From contig NC_081545.1 of the NCBI RefSeq assembly GCF_901000735.1, forward strand, positions 30,241,968 to 30,305,967: a stretch of 64,000 nucleotides of DNA, given 5' to 3'. The notes beneath the pieces are model-generated. The model was given only the letters and a program-made list of their open reading frames with translations. It searched no databases and was not told where the DNA came from. Position numbers and translations under genes: made by a program. This document shows, piece after piece, positions 11,201 to 23,088 of this stretch (the stretch's first letter is position 1; every line of letters starts with the position of its first letter). The DNA comes from Corylus avellana (taxonomy: Eukaryota > Streptophyta > Magnoliopsida > Fagales > Betulaceae).

Positions 11201-12542
11201 GATCACTCCGCTAAATCTAAAAAGTGGATAATTTTCACAGAAAAGATTCGAGGCCTGTTATGGCCATCAAAATATCGAGAAATGAATACTAACCAGAAGA
11301 GTGACCGGAATATATCTTCCAAGGGGGTGGCTGTTCTTGGCAAGAAATCATCCTGGACAACAATAATTGAAGGTGGCACTCTCAGTCCAATTGAATGGAT
11401 TGATTTAAACTAAATCACGTTGAAGAGAAACATGCAGCTTCAGGTAAAATAACCAAAAAGAATATCAAAATTCTCGAACCAACCATAACCAGGAATTTTC
11501 AAACCAAAACTAGTAGGAATCATTTACCCAAACTTTGCATATGGAAGAAGAGAAACAATTTCTACTAATGATTCTACAAATGACGAAAGCATTACATAGA
11601 AAATAAAAGGCAAATAACTCAATATCACAATCATTGGTCAGATTAAAATTTCACCAACAACATCCAGAACCAACCAGAGCTTCACAATCAACCAAACCAA
11701 CACAACAGCAAGCAAAATAGCATTCCTCAGTCCCAACACAGCAATATGTAATCCCCGACATCTACACTATCATAAGCTACGAACAACTTCATTCAGTCAA
11801 TTGATAAAACACCCAATAGGCATCCGCATAGAAAGTCCCATACCTGCAAAACGATCGAATATATCACATCCGCATACTTGACAGCCAGATTGAGCGACAT
11901 GCACCTGGCGGGCGCAACCGCGTAGCACCGGATCTTCTCCCTGGGAATTCCGCCGAGGCGGTCCCGGTGGTTCACCGCCACCACCGTCATAAGCGCGACC
12001 ACTCCCGACCCGAGCGAGTGCCCCGTGAACACCATCTCGTAGCTCGACCCATTATCCACCCAGAGGCGGCCCAGCGTCTCCGACTCCTGGTCCAGCAGCC
12101 AGATCGCCGAATTCAACAGCCCGTGGTGCACGTACCCGCCGTCGAACATCCGCATGCCCAAACGGTTGTTCATCAAGAGCTTGTAGTCGCTCTCTTTGGC
12201 GAGATTCAGTCCGCGGATGGCCAGCACGATCTGACTGTGGTCGTGGTCGCAGTAGATGAGGTAGGGCGGCGCCTGCCCCCGCGTCTGCTCGTACGTCACG
12301 CGCTTGACGACCCAGTCCGGGTTGAGTCCGTACCCGCCAGGCGGCGAGTACTGCGGGTTCCGGAGATCGCTCTCGTAGACGGCCAGGATTATCCGGCAGA
12401 CACGTGGGACCGCCTCGAACTCTTCGGGCGTGGCCAAGGGCCACGTGGCGCTGTCGTCGGAGCCTATATAGGTGCACCGCTTCCAGGCCCAGCGCATGCA
12501 CCCCACCACCACCACGCACTCCACTCCGCAGGAGAAGGACAT
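8273..12542 (-). CDS. calmodulin-binding heat-shock-type class 3 lipase (alpha/beta hydrolase)
   Basis: Likely a mono-/diacylglycerol lipase of the plant family annotated as calmodulin-binding heat-shock protein. Exons on the minus strand: 12542-11844, 11352-11294, 11167-11039, 10117-9982, 8599-8273; they join in frame to 449 residues, near the usual length. An N-terminal Lipase3_N-type region (1-75) is followed by the class 3 lipase fold with the nucleophile elbow GHSLG (residues 174-178, Ser176). The middle has DDFLPRTATPLEDIF and DPRRLYAPGRMYHIVERKF, then AIPVDGRFEHIVLSCNAT, all family hallmarks. The C-terminal exon is charged and low-complexity and ends in WNEVVKKLFTKD. Exon 1 is GC/CpG-rich, unlike the AT-rich exons 2-5. 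It converges with the ALY4-like gene. Calmodulin binding is family knowledge, not visible here. Confidence 0.9.
9265..9415 (-). mobile_element. partial tRNA-derived SINE copy, minus orientation
   Basis: Read on the minus strand the right end gives CAATGAACTCTAGCTCAAAT, the A-box region of the family seen at 1420-1525, and the left end gives GTGAACTTGTGGTTTCAGC (degenerate B-box) and a terminal TTACCAATCCAAAAAAG tail. The middle is replaced by G-rich and T-rich runs (9360-9390). It is a decayed copy in intron 4 of the lipase gene, directly beside the intact copy at 9451. Confidence 0.6.
9451..9575 (+). mobile_element. tRNA-derived SINE, plus orientation, with 14-bp target duplication
   Basis: It starts AACCACCGATGAG, carries A-box TTAGCTCAAAGGGTA and B-box-like GGTTGAAGTCC, and ends TTAGCAATAAAAAG plus an A-rich tail. 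TTGATACCACACCT occurs exactly at 9437-9450 and 9576-9589, a perfect 14-bp target duplication. It lies in intron 4 of the lipase gene on the opposite strand to that gene. Confidence 0.88.
10915..11000. repeat. two diverged tandem copies of a short TATAGTG-GCAT unit
   Basis: TATAGTG...GCATGAT...GTGCACAT...TTATCACA occurs twice, about 50 bases apart, in intron 3 of the lipase gene. A small local duplication. Confidence 0.5.
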
Positions 12543-15166
12543 TTAGGAGACGGAGAGATTAGAGAAAGCGACCGATCGAGTGCAGGAATTAGTTCGATAC
12601 GACGTAGTTTAGGCGGGAGGTCATGGTGTGCGTCGTGCTACTGCCTTGCATTACAGTGGTGAGTGTACTAATAACAGATTAGCAGGTGGTGGCTTCTCTG
12701 GACAGGTTTATCTGTCTGCTCAGATTTTGGTTGCCTTGCTGTCTTGGCTTTGTGTCTTTACAACCTTTGACAGCTGTATATGGACATGGATCAGAGCTTG
12801 GTTGGTTCAAGTTGATGAATTTTGGGTTGTCACGTCAGGTGTAACAAATCCTGATACGTTGTGGAAGACAATGACATGGGTCAAAAAAGAAGAAGAAACT
12901 TCTATGGTAAGGATCTGAGAGAGAATAAAAATGGAGAATAAAGGCATGGGCTGATGGGCACATGCCGAATGTGAAAAAGAAGGGAAGATGATCATGAGCT
13001 GCTTTAGATTCCAAGATTTCCAATTTTTCTTTTGCTTGGGAAGAAATTTTGAAAAAGTGAATAATTAACATAAAAATAAGGTTTACCTTTTTAGCCGAAC
13101 ATAAATGATTCAAGCTCTAAACCAAAACAGGGCGTTACTTCCAAGAACATACTTTGTTCAATTTAAGATGGTTTATCTGAAATCTACGTAGGATTTGTCA
13201 AAATGAGCGTGTCTGCGACGGAGAAGTTTCAATCTATTTGCTTTTTAGCACGCGGTTGAGCCAATTAAACAAATCAATATCTTCTTCTCTAAGGAAACAA
13301 TAAGAGAGAGACTGATCGATTCTTTTGTTGAATTATAACAAATTGGTTTCAAACCGAAGTACCGGTAAAAAAAGGGAGGAGGAAAAACAGAGTACTGTGA
13401 GAGAAGAGGGAGGCTAGGGCTCAGCAAGAGAACTTTTTATCCCTTGATTTGGCAGATCGATGGAACATTGCTGACACTACAACGTCAACAGTTGGTTGAC
13501 CTTTCAAACTAACAATCTGGTTAATGTTAATTTAGAGTTTTGAATTTAAATTCTTCGGCAGATTCAAAACAAGACAGATAATTTCCTTTTGGATTTTGGT
13601 CAAGAAAGCTAGATATTTTACCAAACCTTTCAGTGTATATTTAGTTAGATGATTTTATTTTGGCAAATCAATGAAGGAAAGCACTGATTCCTTACTCTAG
13701 TGCTGTGACGTTAATTTATCATGTACTGATATAAAAGAACCTTACTTTTCGTTTGCAAAGTAATTTTCACGTTTCTTGGGATCAATCAGGACCTATCTGT
13801 ATCTCATCTTATTCTCCTGCAAGAAATGCTACACGAGTGTAGGGAAGAGGTTATTATCACTCTCTTCAAGCTTTTGCAGGCAAAGAATAATGCTGGCAAT
13901 ACTGTGGCAGCATAAATCTATAATGGTACCCATGGGGTAGAGAATGATTACAGGGTTTCACTCTTTTTTGTCAACCTAAAAGGAGAGAGAAAAAAAAAAA
14001 TAATAAAATAAAAAAGAAGGGATATAAAGCTAGATCAGAATTGTTGTATCAAGGGAACAGCCAATGTTGTTGTGATATCAACAAATCAAAATCGAAAATC
14101 TCAATTCTGTTCTCTAACTAGATAACTAAGCCTTATTGACACCATTCGTTTCTCTTTCCCTCGCCACCTGTGTTTTATGCCTCATGAAAGATGCATCCAC
14201 TAGAACTTTTTATCAGCAATTTTTATATTCATCTAAGAAGTCATATGTTTGCTTCCACTACTTTCCATGAGTGGACAATCAGAAACTACATTCTCAATAT
14301 ATTTAGATACAAAGAGCTGATGGAAAGAAAAAAAACCCACAGGGAATATATATATATAATGTCTAAAAATCTCAAGATTATAGTAGTAAAACTCAGGGGT
14401 GCATATTTGTTCCTTATTCAAGAAGTATAATGCAAGCAAATATCGTAGCCTTGATGTAACAACAATTTGGCCGACAGGTAGAGAAGCTCCATGGATTATA
14501 ACTAATCTCATTAGCATCACCTTGAGATAATTTGTTTTTAGAGAAACAGCTATGACACGTGACTCCATGAACCCACTTAACATTCAAGTTTCTGCAATGA
14601 ATACTTGAAAAGGAGACTTCAAACAAGTTCTTCAGTAATGTCACTAATTGTATATATATTGTTTCAAAGAGTGGTATATGAAGAATCATTATCCAGATAT
14701 ACATTTTCAAAGATGAATGACCAAATGGGGTGAACCTCCCTCTGTCGAAAGGAAGAATTCATTTCCTTTCAACGGGGACCAGGATTTTACATGTATTTTC
14801 AACAAGACGAAAAATAAAAGACAAACATTTGAGTTGAAAATAACAATAACAGTCACAGTATAATGGCGGCATTAAATTTTTCCAAATTTTGTAATTCAGG
14901 GCTTGTTATTCAAGGCAAGACAAGCAGCAAATCATCTAAACTTCTTAGCGATAGAGCTCAAACAAGTGCATTTCAAAATCAAACAGCAAACAGTGTTATA
15001 CTTCACAGTTCATAGTGATAGAACTCAGACAAGTGCCCTAAGCAAGCACTTTTTTTTTTCAAACTTGAAAATCAGAGAGCAAACAATGTTCCATTTCTTA
15101 ATGCGAGCAAGGAAAGATGGCTAAATGGCTAAACCTGCTTACATATCAGTGGCTAACAATTTGGAC
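12543..15166. other. intergenic: lipase promoter side and F-box 3' side, no gene seen
   Basis: The minus-strand lipase would have its promoter just above 12542, where the GC-rich character falls off over about 100 bases. Several short open frames on both strands (for example 12628-12918) show no known domain. The region has A/T runs, an ATATAT tract near 14347 and no clear repeat boundaries. Confidence 0.5.
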
Positions 15167-16258
15167 CTAAATCTCAGGAGGTTGAATCCAAACTCTTTCA
15201 GTCCCGCGTTTAGTATCCCATGGATAAAATGGACATCGATGACTCTGCTTAGTCTCCATCGAGTAGTAGTAACTGTGAATGTCAAAATGATGATAAATCC
15301 TCTCTGCAAAATCTGAAGTCTCTCCTTCTGCTGATATTGGGAATGAGGTACAGCCAAGAAATAATGCTTGACATCCCAATGTCTTTATCTTCAGCCAAGT
15401 CTTCGCTAACCAATCAAATTTGAAAACTTCGAAGAACTTAGATGGACACACCAACAAAAGCTGCCCCTTAGACTCAACCATATGAGCCCTTGAATGATGG
15501 TCTGCAACACAGACCCTATTCGTTAGCAAGCTCCAATGACGGTCTGCAACACAAAAGGCCCCCAGCTCTCCTCCAGAAAAGACACAATAAAAAGTTCCAT
15601 TACTGTAAACCACATCATAAACTGCCCTTTCAAAACCATCTAGCATGAGTGTGCTCCATTGGCAGTCACCAGGACGACATGTGCTTAGGTAAATCTTGTC
15701 ACTGTTTTTGGAACTTTGTATGGCAAAGCAAAAACAATCAGGAGAAGTTGGAGCTGAGGAGAATGTGGTTCGATTGAAGCTGAGGTCAAGATCAGGTAGT
15801 TTGATTATACTTTTGGTATAAGGATTGTAGAAGAATGACAAGCTAGATTTCTGTAAAAGCAGCCAGCCATATTTTGAAGCACATATGACTGCACCATGTA
15901 AAACATTAAACTCTTCTCTCTCGATTTTGTTGCGAGCGATGTAACGCCGGTCGGCAGAAGGGCGGTAGAAGCTACAGACACTGTAGACATTTCCATCGAA
16001 TGCCCAACTGTGCCCCAATAGCCATGGAAGTCTCTTATTAGGTTGAGCAATCTGAATTTGTCGCCAATTCTTACAAACAGCACGAAAGTGTATTTGATCA
16101 ACAAGATCAAGTTCTTCAGCAATTACGTTTAAAACGTCAAGGGGAAGATCAGACCACTGCCTACATTCTGTTCCACTTCCCTCCAAACCAATCATGTTTT
16201 GCCTCCGTCGATTGACCATTATTGCCGTTTCTCTTGAACTATCCTTCAAAAAATTCAC
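15167..16258 (-). CDS. F-box protein with C-terminal DUF295-type domain
   Basis: A single-exon coding frame of 363 residues. The F-box lies at about 35-68 (WSDLPLDVLNVIAEELDLVD followed by QIHFRAVCKNWRQI); this motif docks on SKP1 in SCF ubiquitin ligases. After it come repeats of WLL.. SFFYNP.. blocks and a C-terminal DUF295-like segment (HWSLLTNRV, QLLLVCPSKFFEVFKFDW, LFLGCTSFPIS). The target is unknown. The start is the first ATG of the conserved block shared with the paralogue at 18242. Upstream on the minus strand, an acceptor-like CCCATGCAG (near 16322) and donor-like GAACAG/GTTTAA (near 16719) suggest a 5'-UTR intron. It belongs to a local tandem duplication. Confidence 0.9.
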   Translation of the reverse strand: MNFLKDSSRETAIMVNRRRQNMIGLEGSGTECRQWSDLPLDVLNVIAEELDLVDQIHFRAVCKNWRQIQIAQPNKRLPWLLGHSWAFDGNVYSVCSFYRPSADRRYIARNKIEREEFNVLHGAVICASKYGWLLLQKSSLSFFYNPYTKSIIKLPDLDLSFNRTTFSSAPTSPDCFCFAIQSSKNSDKIYLSTCRPGDCQWSTLMLDGFERAVYDVVYSNGTFYCVFSGGELGAFCVADRHWSLLTNRVCVADHHSRAHMVESKGQLLLVCPSKFFEVFKFDWLAKTWLKIKTLGCQALFLGCTSFPISAEGETSDFAERIYHHFDIHSYYYSMETKQSHRCPFYPWDTKRGTERVWIQPPEI

Positions 16259-17703
16259 TCAATCCAACTCAGCTGACGACCAATCACTACTCCAAAATTC
16301 ACTCAATCAAATTCAAAGTACCTGCATGGGAATGAGAAGTGCAGTGTTGTCTTAAAGTCTTAGACAAAGAAGAAAAATCCAACCGTTGACTGTGATCAGA
16401 ATATAATCATAGAGTAATTCAAGGTCAAATTAAAGTAGAAAATAATTACAGCAGCTAGGGCACAAATTAAAAATTCCCACGCAAAACCATAATTATTGAT
16501 TTGAACAACATCCAAATTCAGAAACCATAGCAAACCCTAAGGAAAGCAATAACAAATCTCTAAACCAAGCGAATTCTCATACAAAATCAGAGTGCTAAAC
16601 CTTTTGCATAGAGATTATCAATTCAAAAGCATGAATCAATTATAACGCAGATGATCATATCATATGATTTTTCTTGGACGAAATATAAATTCACAATCAC
16701 ATAATTGAAATTAAACCTGTTCTCCAGAGATCGCTAAACTTGGCATCGAAATCTGTGGAGGGAGAGCGAGCTCGTCCGAGTGTGAAATGGCACAATTTGA
16801 TATGATATCCGTTTATTCTTGACTGCTTGTGCCGTAAGGCTTGAATAATGATGCTATTTATACGGTCTGTGAGACGGGCACCTGTGAGATTAGTTTCACA
16901 CTACTTCTTTCCTATCACTTGCTATGCATGGATAGGTAGTACTTTCTGAGAAAAATATGCGAAACCGAAACGCGTTTGCCTTTTCACTTTTTCAGGTTGT
17001 TTCTAAACCGGTTCTCACGCTGAGAGGTGAAAACAAAAACCAATCAACCTCGAACAAAACACATTGCTGCTGTATCTGTATGCCTAAATGCTATATGATT
17101 TCTATATATATATATATATTTTTTTTTTTTTCTTGTGTTATTTTAAAATTGATTTTTCGTTAAAATTGGACGAAAATATGATGGAAATTGCAAAGAATCT
17201 ACGACGAAAGGGCAAAACTCAAATATTTAATTGTAAAAATTAATAATTGAAGTCCGGGACACAAAAACCTTTAGAGGTGTTTAGGGTAATTTCCCAACAA
17301 AACCCCATGCTCCCCCCCTACCCATTGCCCCACGCTCACGGATTGACCCGTTACATGAAAATTTTAAATAGAATATTTGTATGGAGAAGTCGAGATAATT
17401 GTGTATGTGATGGGTTGGATAAAGTTGATAGAATAATTATTCTCAATCGGCTAGAACAACGTCTTACTAAGTAGAAGTTATTAGTTTGAATTTACTTTTC
17501 ATTTTTCTCATTTGTAAAAATGTCAAAAAAAAAAAAAAAAAGAAGGAAAAGTAAGCTTACACACACAAAATGATGTGAAGTGTTTATAAATCATTCGATC
17601 AATCTTTATTTAAAAAAAGGCCCATAAATCTAATGGTTTATGGGCACTCCATGTTAAGTCCAATTGTATAAGAATTGTTAAGAGTTGAGTTTTTTTTTTT
17701 TTT

Positions 17704-17803
17704 NNNNNNNNNNNNNNNNNNNNNNNNNNNNNNNNNNNNNNNNNNNNNNNNNNNNNNNNNNNNNNNNNNNNNNNNNNNNNNNNNNNNNNNNNNNNNNNNN
17801 NNN
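17704..17803. other. assembly gap of 100 N
   Basis: Exactly 100 undetermined bases, the usual placeholder for a gap of unknown size. It cuts the second F-box gene in its coding part, so the order and content of the missing piece are unknown. Confidence 0.99.
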
Positions 17804-18242
17804 AGGGATTGTAGAAAAATGAGAAGCTAGATTTCTGCAAAAGCAACCAACCAAATTTTGAAGCACAGATGGCTGCACCATGTAAAACCTTAAACACTTC
17901 TCTCTCGATTTTGCTGCAAGGGGCATGACTAGGGCTGACAGATGGGCGATAGAAGCTGCATACACTATAGACATTTTGATCACAAGCCCAACTATGTCCC
18001 ATTAGCCATGGAAGTTTCTTAATAACTGGAAAGCGCCGAGTTTGTCCCCAATTCTTACAAACAGCTCGAAAGTATATTTGGTCAAGAGCATCAAGTCTTC
18101 CAGCAATTATATCTAAAACATTGACAGGAAGATCAGACCATTCTCTACATTCTGCTCCATTTCCCTCGAAACCAATTATGTTGTGCCTCCGTCGGTTGAT
18201 CATTATCACGGTATCCCTTGAGCTACCCTTCAAAAAATTCAC
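17804..18242 (-). CDS. F-box/DUF295 paralogue, 3' part lost in the gap
   Basis: The first 146 or so codons are present and align along their whole length with the gene at 15167-16258: MNFLKGSSRD at the start, F-box WSDLPVNVLDIIAGRLDALD, AVCKNWGQ, LPWLMGHSWACDQNVYSVC and KFGWLLLQKSSFSFFYNP just before the gap. No stop or frameshift is seen in the visible part. The sequence beyond the gap (17610-17703) does not resemble the rest of the F-box gene, so the 3' half is either inside the gap or deleted. The upstream region to about 18930 also matches the first copy's 5' flank. Whether this is a full gene or a truncated one cannot be decided. Confidence 0.8.
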
Positions 18243-18930
18243 CTAATCCAACTCATCTGACTAATCACTTCTCCAAAATTCACTCAATCCGCCAATCAAA
18301 TTCCAAGTGCCTGTATGGGTATGAGAAGTGCAGTGTTCACTTGAGTCTTGGACAAGGAAGAGAATCTAATAGCATCATAAGGTGAAATTAAAGTAGCAAA
18401 CACTTGTAGCAGTGATTAATTGGAACCCCACCCAAATTCAAAAACCTAAAACTAATATGTCTGTCTCAAATGGCAAACCCCATGGAAGGAAACAACAAAG
18501 ACTTGGGTCAAACCAAGAGAATTCTCACACAAAATTAGAATGCAAAACTTAATTAAAAGACCCTTTTGCAACTGATATATAAGCATAGATCATCATAATG
18601 AGAATTTTCTGGACAGAAGAAGAGAAATGAAATATAAATTTCATAATCACAAAATTCAAAGTCAACCTGTCCTCTAAAAGATTTCTGAACTTACCATCGG
18701 AGACTGAGGAAAGCGAGGTCGGCGACCGTCAAATGCGACAATTGGTATTCGCTTCGTCGTTTGATCACTTATGTCGTAAGCTGTTCTTTCTCAGTGTCTC
18801 TCTCTCTCAAATGGTGACTCTGTCTTCGTTACTTACGCTGTAAGGCCTGAATGGTGCTATTTTCACAATCTTGTATACGCTTATTCGTTCATGGGTTGTG
18901 AGACAGGTTCGTGAGATTAGTTTTATCCCA

Positions 18931-19402
18931 TCTCTTTGTATGTTTTTTGTTTTTCTTTTTAACGGATAGGTACTAGGAAAACAATGGGCAAGACACTTTT
19001 ATCCTCCTCATATTATTGTTGACTTATATAATCTTACTGCACAGAATTGATAATTTTTTATGTAATTATCGAATCTGACACGAATGTAATTCAAAATTAA
19101 CTAGTTTGAGTTGAAGAGTTTAACCATTTTTTAAAAAAAAAAAGAAAAAAAAAAAAAAAAGAAAAGAAGAAGAAGGTGTTTAGTATTTGTTTATTTATTT
19201 AAAAAATACAAAATACTTTCTAAAAAGTAAAATTGCAATTTTTCTAGTAAAATCTTAATCTTCGAAACATTTTCTCATACCCTACCAAACATAGCGAACG
19301 ACGAAGGCTTCTCTTCTGCTCCACTGAAGTTGCGAGAAAACTCAAATCTCAGAGCGAGAGAGAGGAAGAGAGGCAATTTGCGATTGCAGAAGAGAAGCAG
19401 CG
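18931..19402. other. intergenic AT-rich spacer, promoter side of the NFU gene
   Basis: A-rich runs (19130-19175) and AT-rich sequence, then a GAGAGAGAG leader just before the start codon at 19403. No further feature seen. Confidence 0.5.
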
Positions 19403-22400
19403 ATGAGGGGATTTGGAAGATTGATGGGGCGAGCCCTTTGGTATTCGTCTCAGCAACAAAGACTCCTAAGGCCTTCCGTGGAACATAGCTTACGCCTCCT
19501 ACATGCTTCTTCTTCTTCCTCTTCTTCCTCAGCCGTAACGGCGTCGTATCTGGACAGCCAAATCGCCTCCTTTTCCTCAAGCCTCGCATCCCTGAGATCT
19601 TCCCCATTCGGAGGTTCCTCTCTTTTCTTTAAGTAATTCTTTCCCTATCGATTAATTTTATTTTATTTTTTCAATTATTATACAATTATTGTTGATAATA
19701 TTATGGCGCAGGGCAGAGGAGGACCATGTTTATACAAACGCAGTCCACGCCCAACCCTTCCTCTCTGATGTTCCATCCTGGGGAGCCGGTTATGGAAGTT
19801 GGGAGCGCTGACTTTCCCAATGCGCGTGCGGCCATGAATTCTCCGCTGGCAAAAGCGCTCTTCGGAATCGATGGTCAGCTTCTTTCTGCTTTTGTTTTTC
19901 ATGCGTTATGCTCTTTTACATGGTGTTCATTTGGTACGCTTCCTTTTAACGCAGGTATTACTCGAGTTTTCTTTGGATCTGATTTCGTTACGGTGACAAA
20001 GTCAGACGATGCTTCTTGGGATTTTTTGAAGCCCGAAATCTTTGCAGCCATCATGGATTTCTATTCTTCTGGGCAGCCACTGTTTCTGGACTCTAAAACT
20101 GCGGCAGCTAAGGACACTGCTATCGGTGAGGTATAACTTGTAACTTCGAGCTTAGATTCACGAACTTTATACTATTTTCTTTGATCTTAAATGAAGATTT
20201 GATTGCGTTCTAACTGATTAGCATTTGGTTTTATGAAGTAAATATTGCAATGTTTAAATGTCCCCTGAACAGTATGCTTTTCAATGTACAAAGGTCCTAA
20301 CCTGATACTAGGATTATATATTTTAAAGTGTCGGGCAAGCATAGTTTGAAAAGATCTTGATTGGCCGGGGCGGTACAAGTCCCTTGGGACCTATGCCCTA
20401 GAGTTTGAAGCACCGATGTCATTAGGCCTTATGTTTTAAGACTTGATTTTTGTCTGAAACATGTGCCTTATACTCTACATGAAAAAGGAGCACAAACCTA
20501 ATGTTCTTTTTAATTTTATCTTTCATTGTTATTTGGAAATTTTTGGGTATTGCTTGAGGAACAATGAGCCTGTTCGAAATTTCTCTTCTATGAGTAAAAC
20601 TTGCATTCTAAGAAATTATAGGTTTTACTCTATTTGTGAGGCTGAATTGATTGGAAAGAGAGTTTGAGGAAGGGGAAATTTTGGAGATAGTGAAAGCTTT
20701 AAATAGTGATAAGGCCTTAGGCCTTGACGTTACTCTATGGCGTTCTTCCAAGCTTGCTGGGATGTTTTAAAAGAAGACATAATGAAGGTCTTCCATGGTT
20801 TCCATGCTAGAGGCAAGTTGAAGTGAGCCTAAATGCTATGTTCATTGCTCTCATTCTGAAGATTTCAGGGAATGTCAATCTTAAGAATTTTCTTATGATT
20901 AGTCTAGTGAGTGACATTTACAAAATTATCACCGAAGTTCTAGCTAACAGGCTGAAAATGGTATTGAAGAATATTTTTTCCAAGTCTTAGAATGCATTCA
21001 TTTGGGGAAGGCAGATTCTAGTTCGGTTGTTATTGCTAATGAGTGCCTTGATGGCGGAATCATATTTGGGAAGCTAGTGTGCTCTGCAAATTTGATTTTA
21101 AAAAAGCTAATGATCACATTAATTGAGAATTTTTGTGTACATGCTAAGGAAATTTGTGGAAACATTATCACTTTGCATAGTCATTTCTTGTTTATCTTTT
21201 TTTATGTTTTAATGTCACCTCTCTGCCTTTACAAACACTTTTTCAGGTCTTCTTGAAAACTCAGATCTTACTATTTTCTAGTGCATTAGCTTGAATATTT
21301 GAATTGCTTGTAATGAAGTAGCATGTCATCCTGAGTTCTATATTGACTATTGAGTAGCTTGTCACCAGGAAAATAGAAAGAAAAAAGAATTAACCATTCT
21401 TGGTGAGCAATATGTTAGAGAAATGGATAAATTGAGGTGTCATTGGTTTGATTTGTAGCCTACAAATTTGCTTTGAATTTAAATTGTGAGATCACCTAGA
21501 CCCATTTCAATGGACAAGTGCAGAGCGCTAGGGACAACCAGAAACTTTACTATTGGAACATAAATTCTGGAGGAAGTTGTTTTTATTTTTAATGGTTGTG
21601 GTCAATTAGTTTGATTGTGAATAAATCTTTGAGATATGAACCTCTTCGTTTGCTGATACAGGATGACTCTGAGACTGTAGCAATGATCAAAGAACTGTTG
21701 GAAACTCGTATACGACCAGCAGTGCAAGACGATGGTGGTGATATTGAGTATCGTGGATTTGATCCGTAGGTTTTCCTTCATCTTGCTGAAAATATCTTAT
21801 GAATGTGTTTGAATTGAATATGCATATTTCATGAATTTAACTTGTCCACTCATTAAAAAAAAAAAACTTAATATGTACATTTTTATTTGTTTTTGTCGCT
21901 TAACACTAAGAAGTTTATGGGTATTATTTCTACAGAGAAAGTGGAATAGTGAAACTGAGAATGCAAGGAGCGTGTAGTGGCTGCCCTAGCTCATCTGTCA
22001 CACTAAAATCTGGCATTGAAAACATGCTGATGCATTATGTTCCAGAGGTAAGTGATAAGTATTGATTGGAGTTAGTTTATAGACATTTGTCGTTGTTGCC
22101 TGACACCTTCCATTCTCCCTAGCCACTGATAAGAACTGGTATATATTTTTCCTTTGAAGATAGAAAAAGTTGCATAATCCTTAATCATGTGTGTGCATCT
22201 GAGTACTATTCCATGCTTGAGGAACATTTTCTTGTTGGGAAGTTGGGAACTCTTAGAAAGAATAAATAAAAAATAAAAAATCGGTCACAGCGCATGATAT
22301 GTTCTAGCTGCATCAGAACCGATTGAGATTACTGAGAAGAAAAGATTGTTAGTTTTCAAGGTGTTAAAAAAGGTGAGAAATGCTAAACCCTAAGGGATTC

Positions 22401-22691
22401 TAGCTGGTTTTTTACTTAGCTCACATGGCAAATTATTTAGTTTTAAATTACATATCTTTTTTGCCCGTGCTTCTGCCCTACGCTTTTGGTAGTTTATGTT
22501 TTTACTGTGGTATCAAGTTATTGGCCAAAGGCTGGACATGTTTTCAGTTGTACTTGCAAGCGGGATCAATATTTATTTTCCCTTACTTTTTGTTTCCTCA
22601 TGGAAATCTCCTGTATTTACAGGTCAAAAGTGTGGAGCAAGAACTAGATCCTGACGATGAGGAAGCAGCACTTACTGGCCAAATGGAGTAG
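19403..22691 (+). CDS. NFU4: NifU-like Fe-S cluster carrier, mitochondrial (NFU4/NFU5 type)
   Basis: A late-acting iron-sulfur carrier thought to pass 4Fe-4S clusters to mitochondrial enzymes such as lipoate synthase. Exons: 19403-19613, 19712-19873, 19955-20130, 21662-21765, 21936-22047, 22623-22691; they join in frame to 277 residues. The first 70 residues are Arg/Ser-rich without acidic residues until about residue 51, a typical mitochondrial presequence. The Nfu_N domain begins at [17 protein letters not shown] (75-91) and runs through [19 protein letters not shown]. The NifU domain (about 178-262) has [19 protein letters not shown] and the cluster-binding CSGCPS (Cys231, Cys234). The C-terminus is acidic. 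Arabidopsis NFU4 and NFU5 cannot be told apart here. Intron 3 carries a degenerate LINE. Confidence 0.93.
20560..21160 (+). mobile_element. degenerate LINE reverse-transcriptase fragment in NFU intron 3
   Basis: Broken frames read, in order, [112 protein letters not shown] and [16 protein letters not shown] remnants. This is the order of conserved blocks in plant L1-type reverse transcriptases. Several stops and frameshifts show it is long dead. It is in sense orientation with the host gene and removed with the intron. Confidence 0.88.
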
Positions 22692-23088
22692 GTGTTTTAT
22701 TGGTTAGTTCTTGCAAGCCACACCTAGTGTAAATAGTGAGCTCATAAAGAGGACTTCAGGTACATGTTCTTGTACGGAGAAAATGTAACTGCATAACATC
22801 TTTTTCCAGGTAGAATATCAAGTGGTCTTTGCTGTAAGCTAATTGGAATCATATGTTTTGGAAGGGTGAGATGGGATGGCTGGTTGGCTACTATACAGGT
22901 CACCTTATTTATTTGCTTGGCATGAAGCTAATAAATTTTGGATATATTTTTTCTGTATTTCCTTGTTGACATGGCAAAGTTTCTGTGATATGTCGAATGG
23001 TTTTACTAGAAGTGATACGATGCGTCGATCTTGTTTTTTTTTTGGTATATTATTTCTTGCCTCTGCCACTAGAGTTAACGGTGTTAAT

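Larger units (their letters stand above)
16259..18930. repeat. tandem segmental duplication of the F-box locus
   Basis: The 5' flank of copy A (16259 to about 16900) and of copy B (18243 to about 18930) align: ATCCAACTCA, TCCAAAATTCACTCAATC, GAGAAGTGCAGTGTT and, far upstream, GTGAGATTAGTTT. Start codons are 1984 bases apart. The duplication therefore covered promoter, 5'-UTR intron and coding sequence. The stretch 16900-17600 between them is AT-rich with an AT-repeat near 17104 and holds no gene. Confidence 0.8.

Noticed and set aside
11967..12662. 231-codon plus-strand frame and a 155-codon minus-strand frame over lipase exon 1
   Set aside because: They are open only because the exon is GC-rich. 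The 249-codon minus frame carries GHSLG and the class 3 lipase blocks; the others resemble nothing known.
12628..12918. 96-codon plus-strand frame upstream of the lipase
   Set aside because: No domain, no supporting splice structure, and a composition like the surrounding AT-rich DNA.
19275..19607. 110-codon minus-strand frame over NFU exon 1
   Set aside because: Antisense shadow of the Ser/Arg-rich mitochondrial presequence; no family resemblance.
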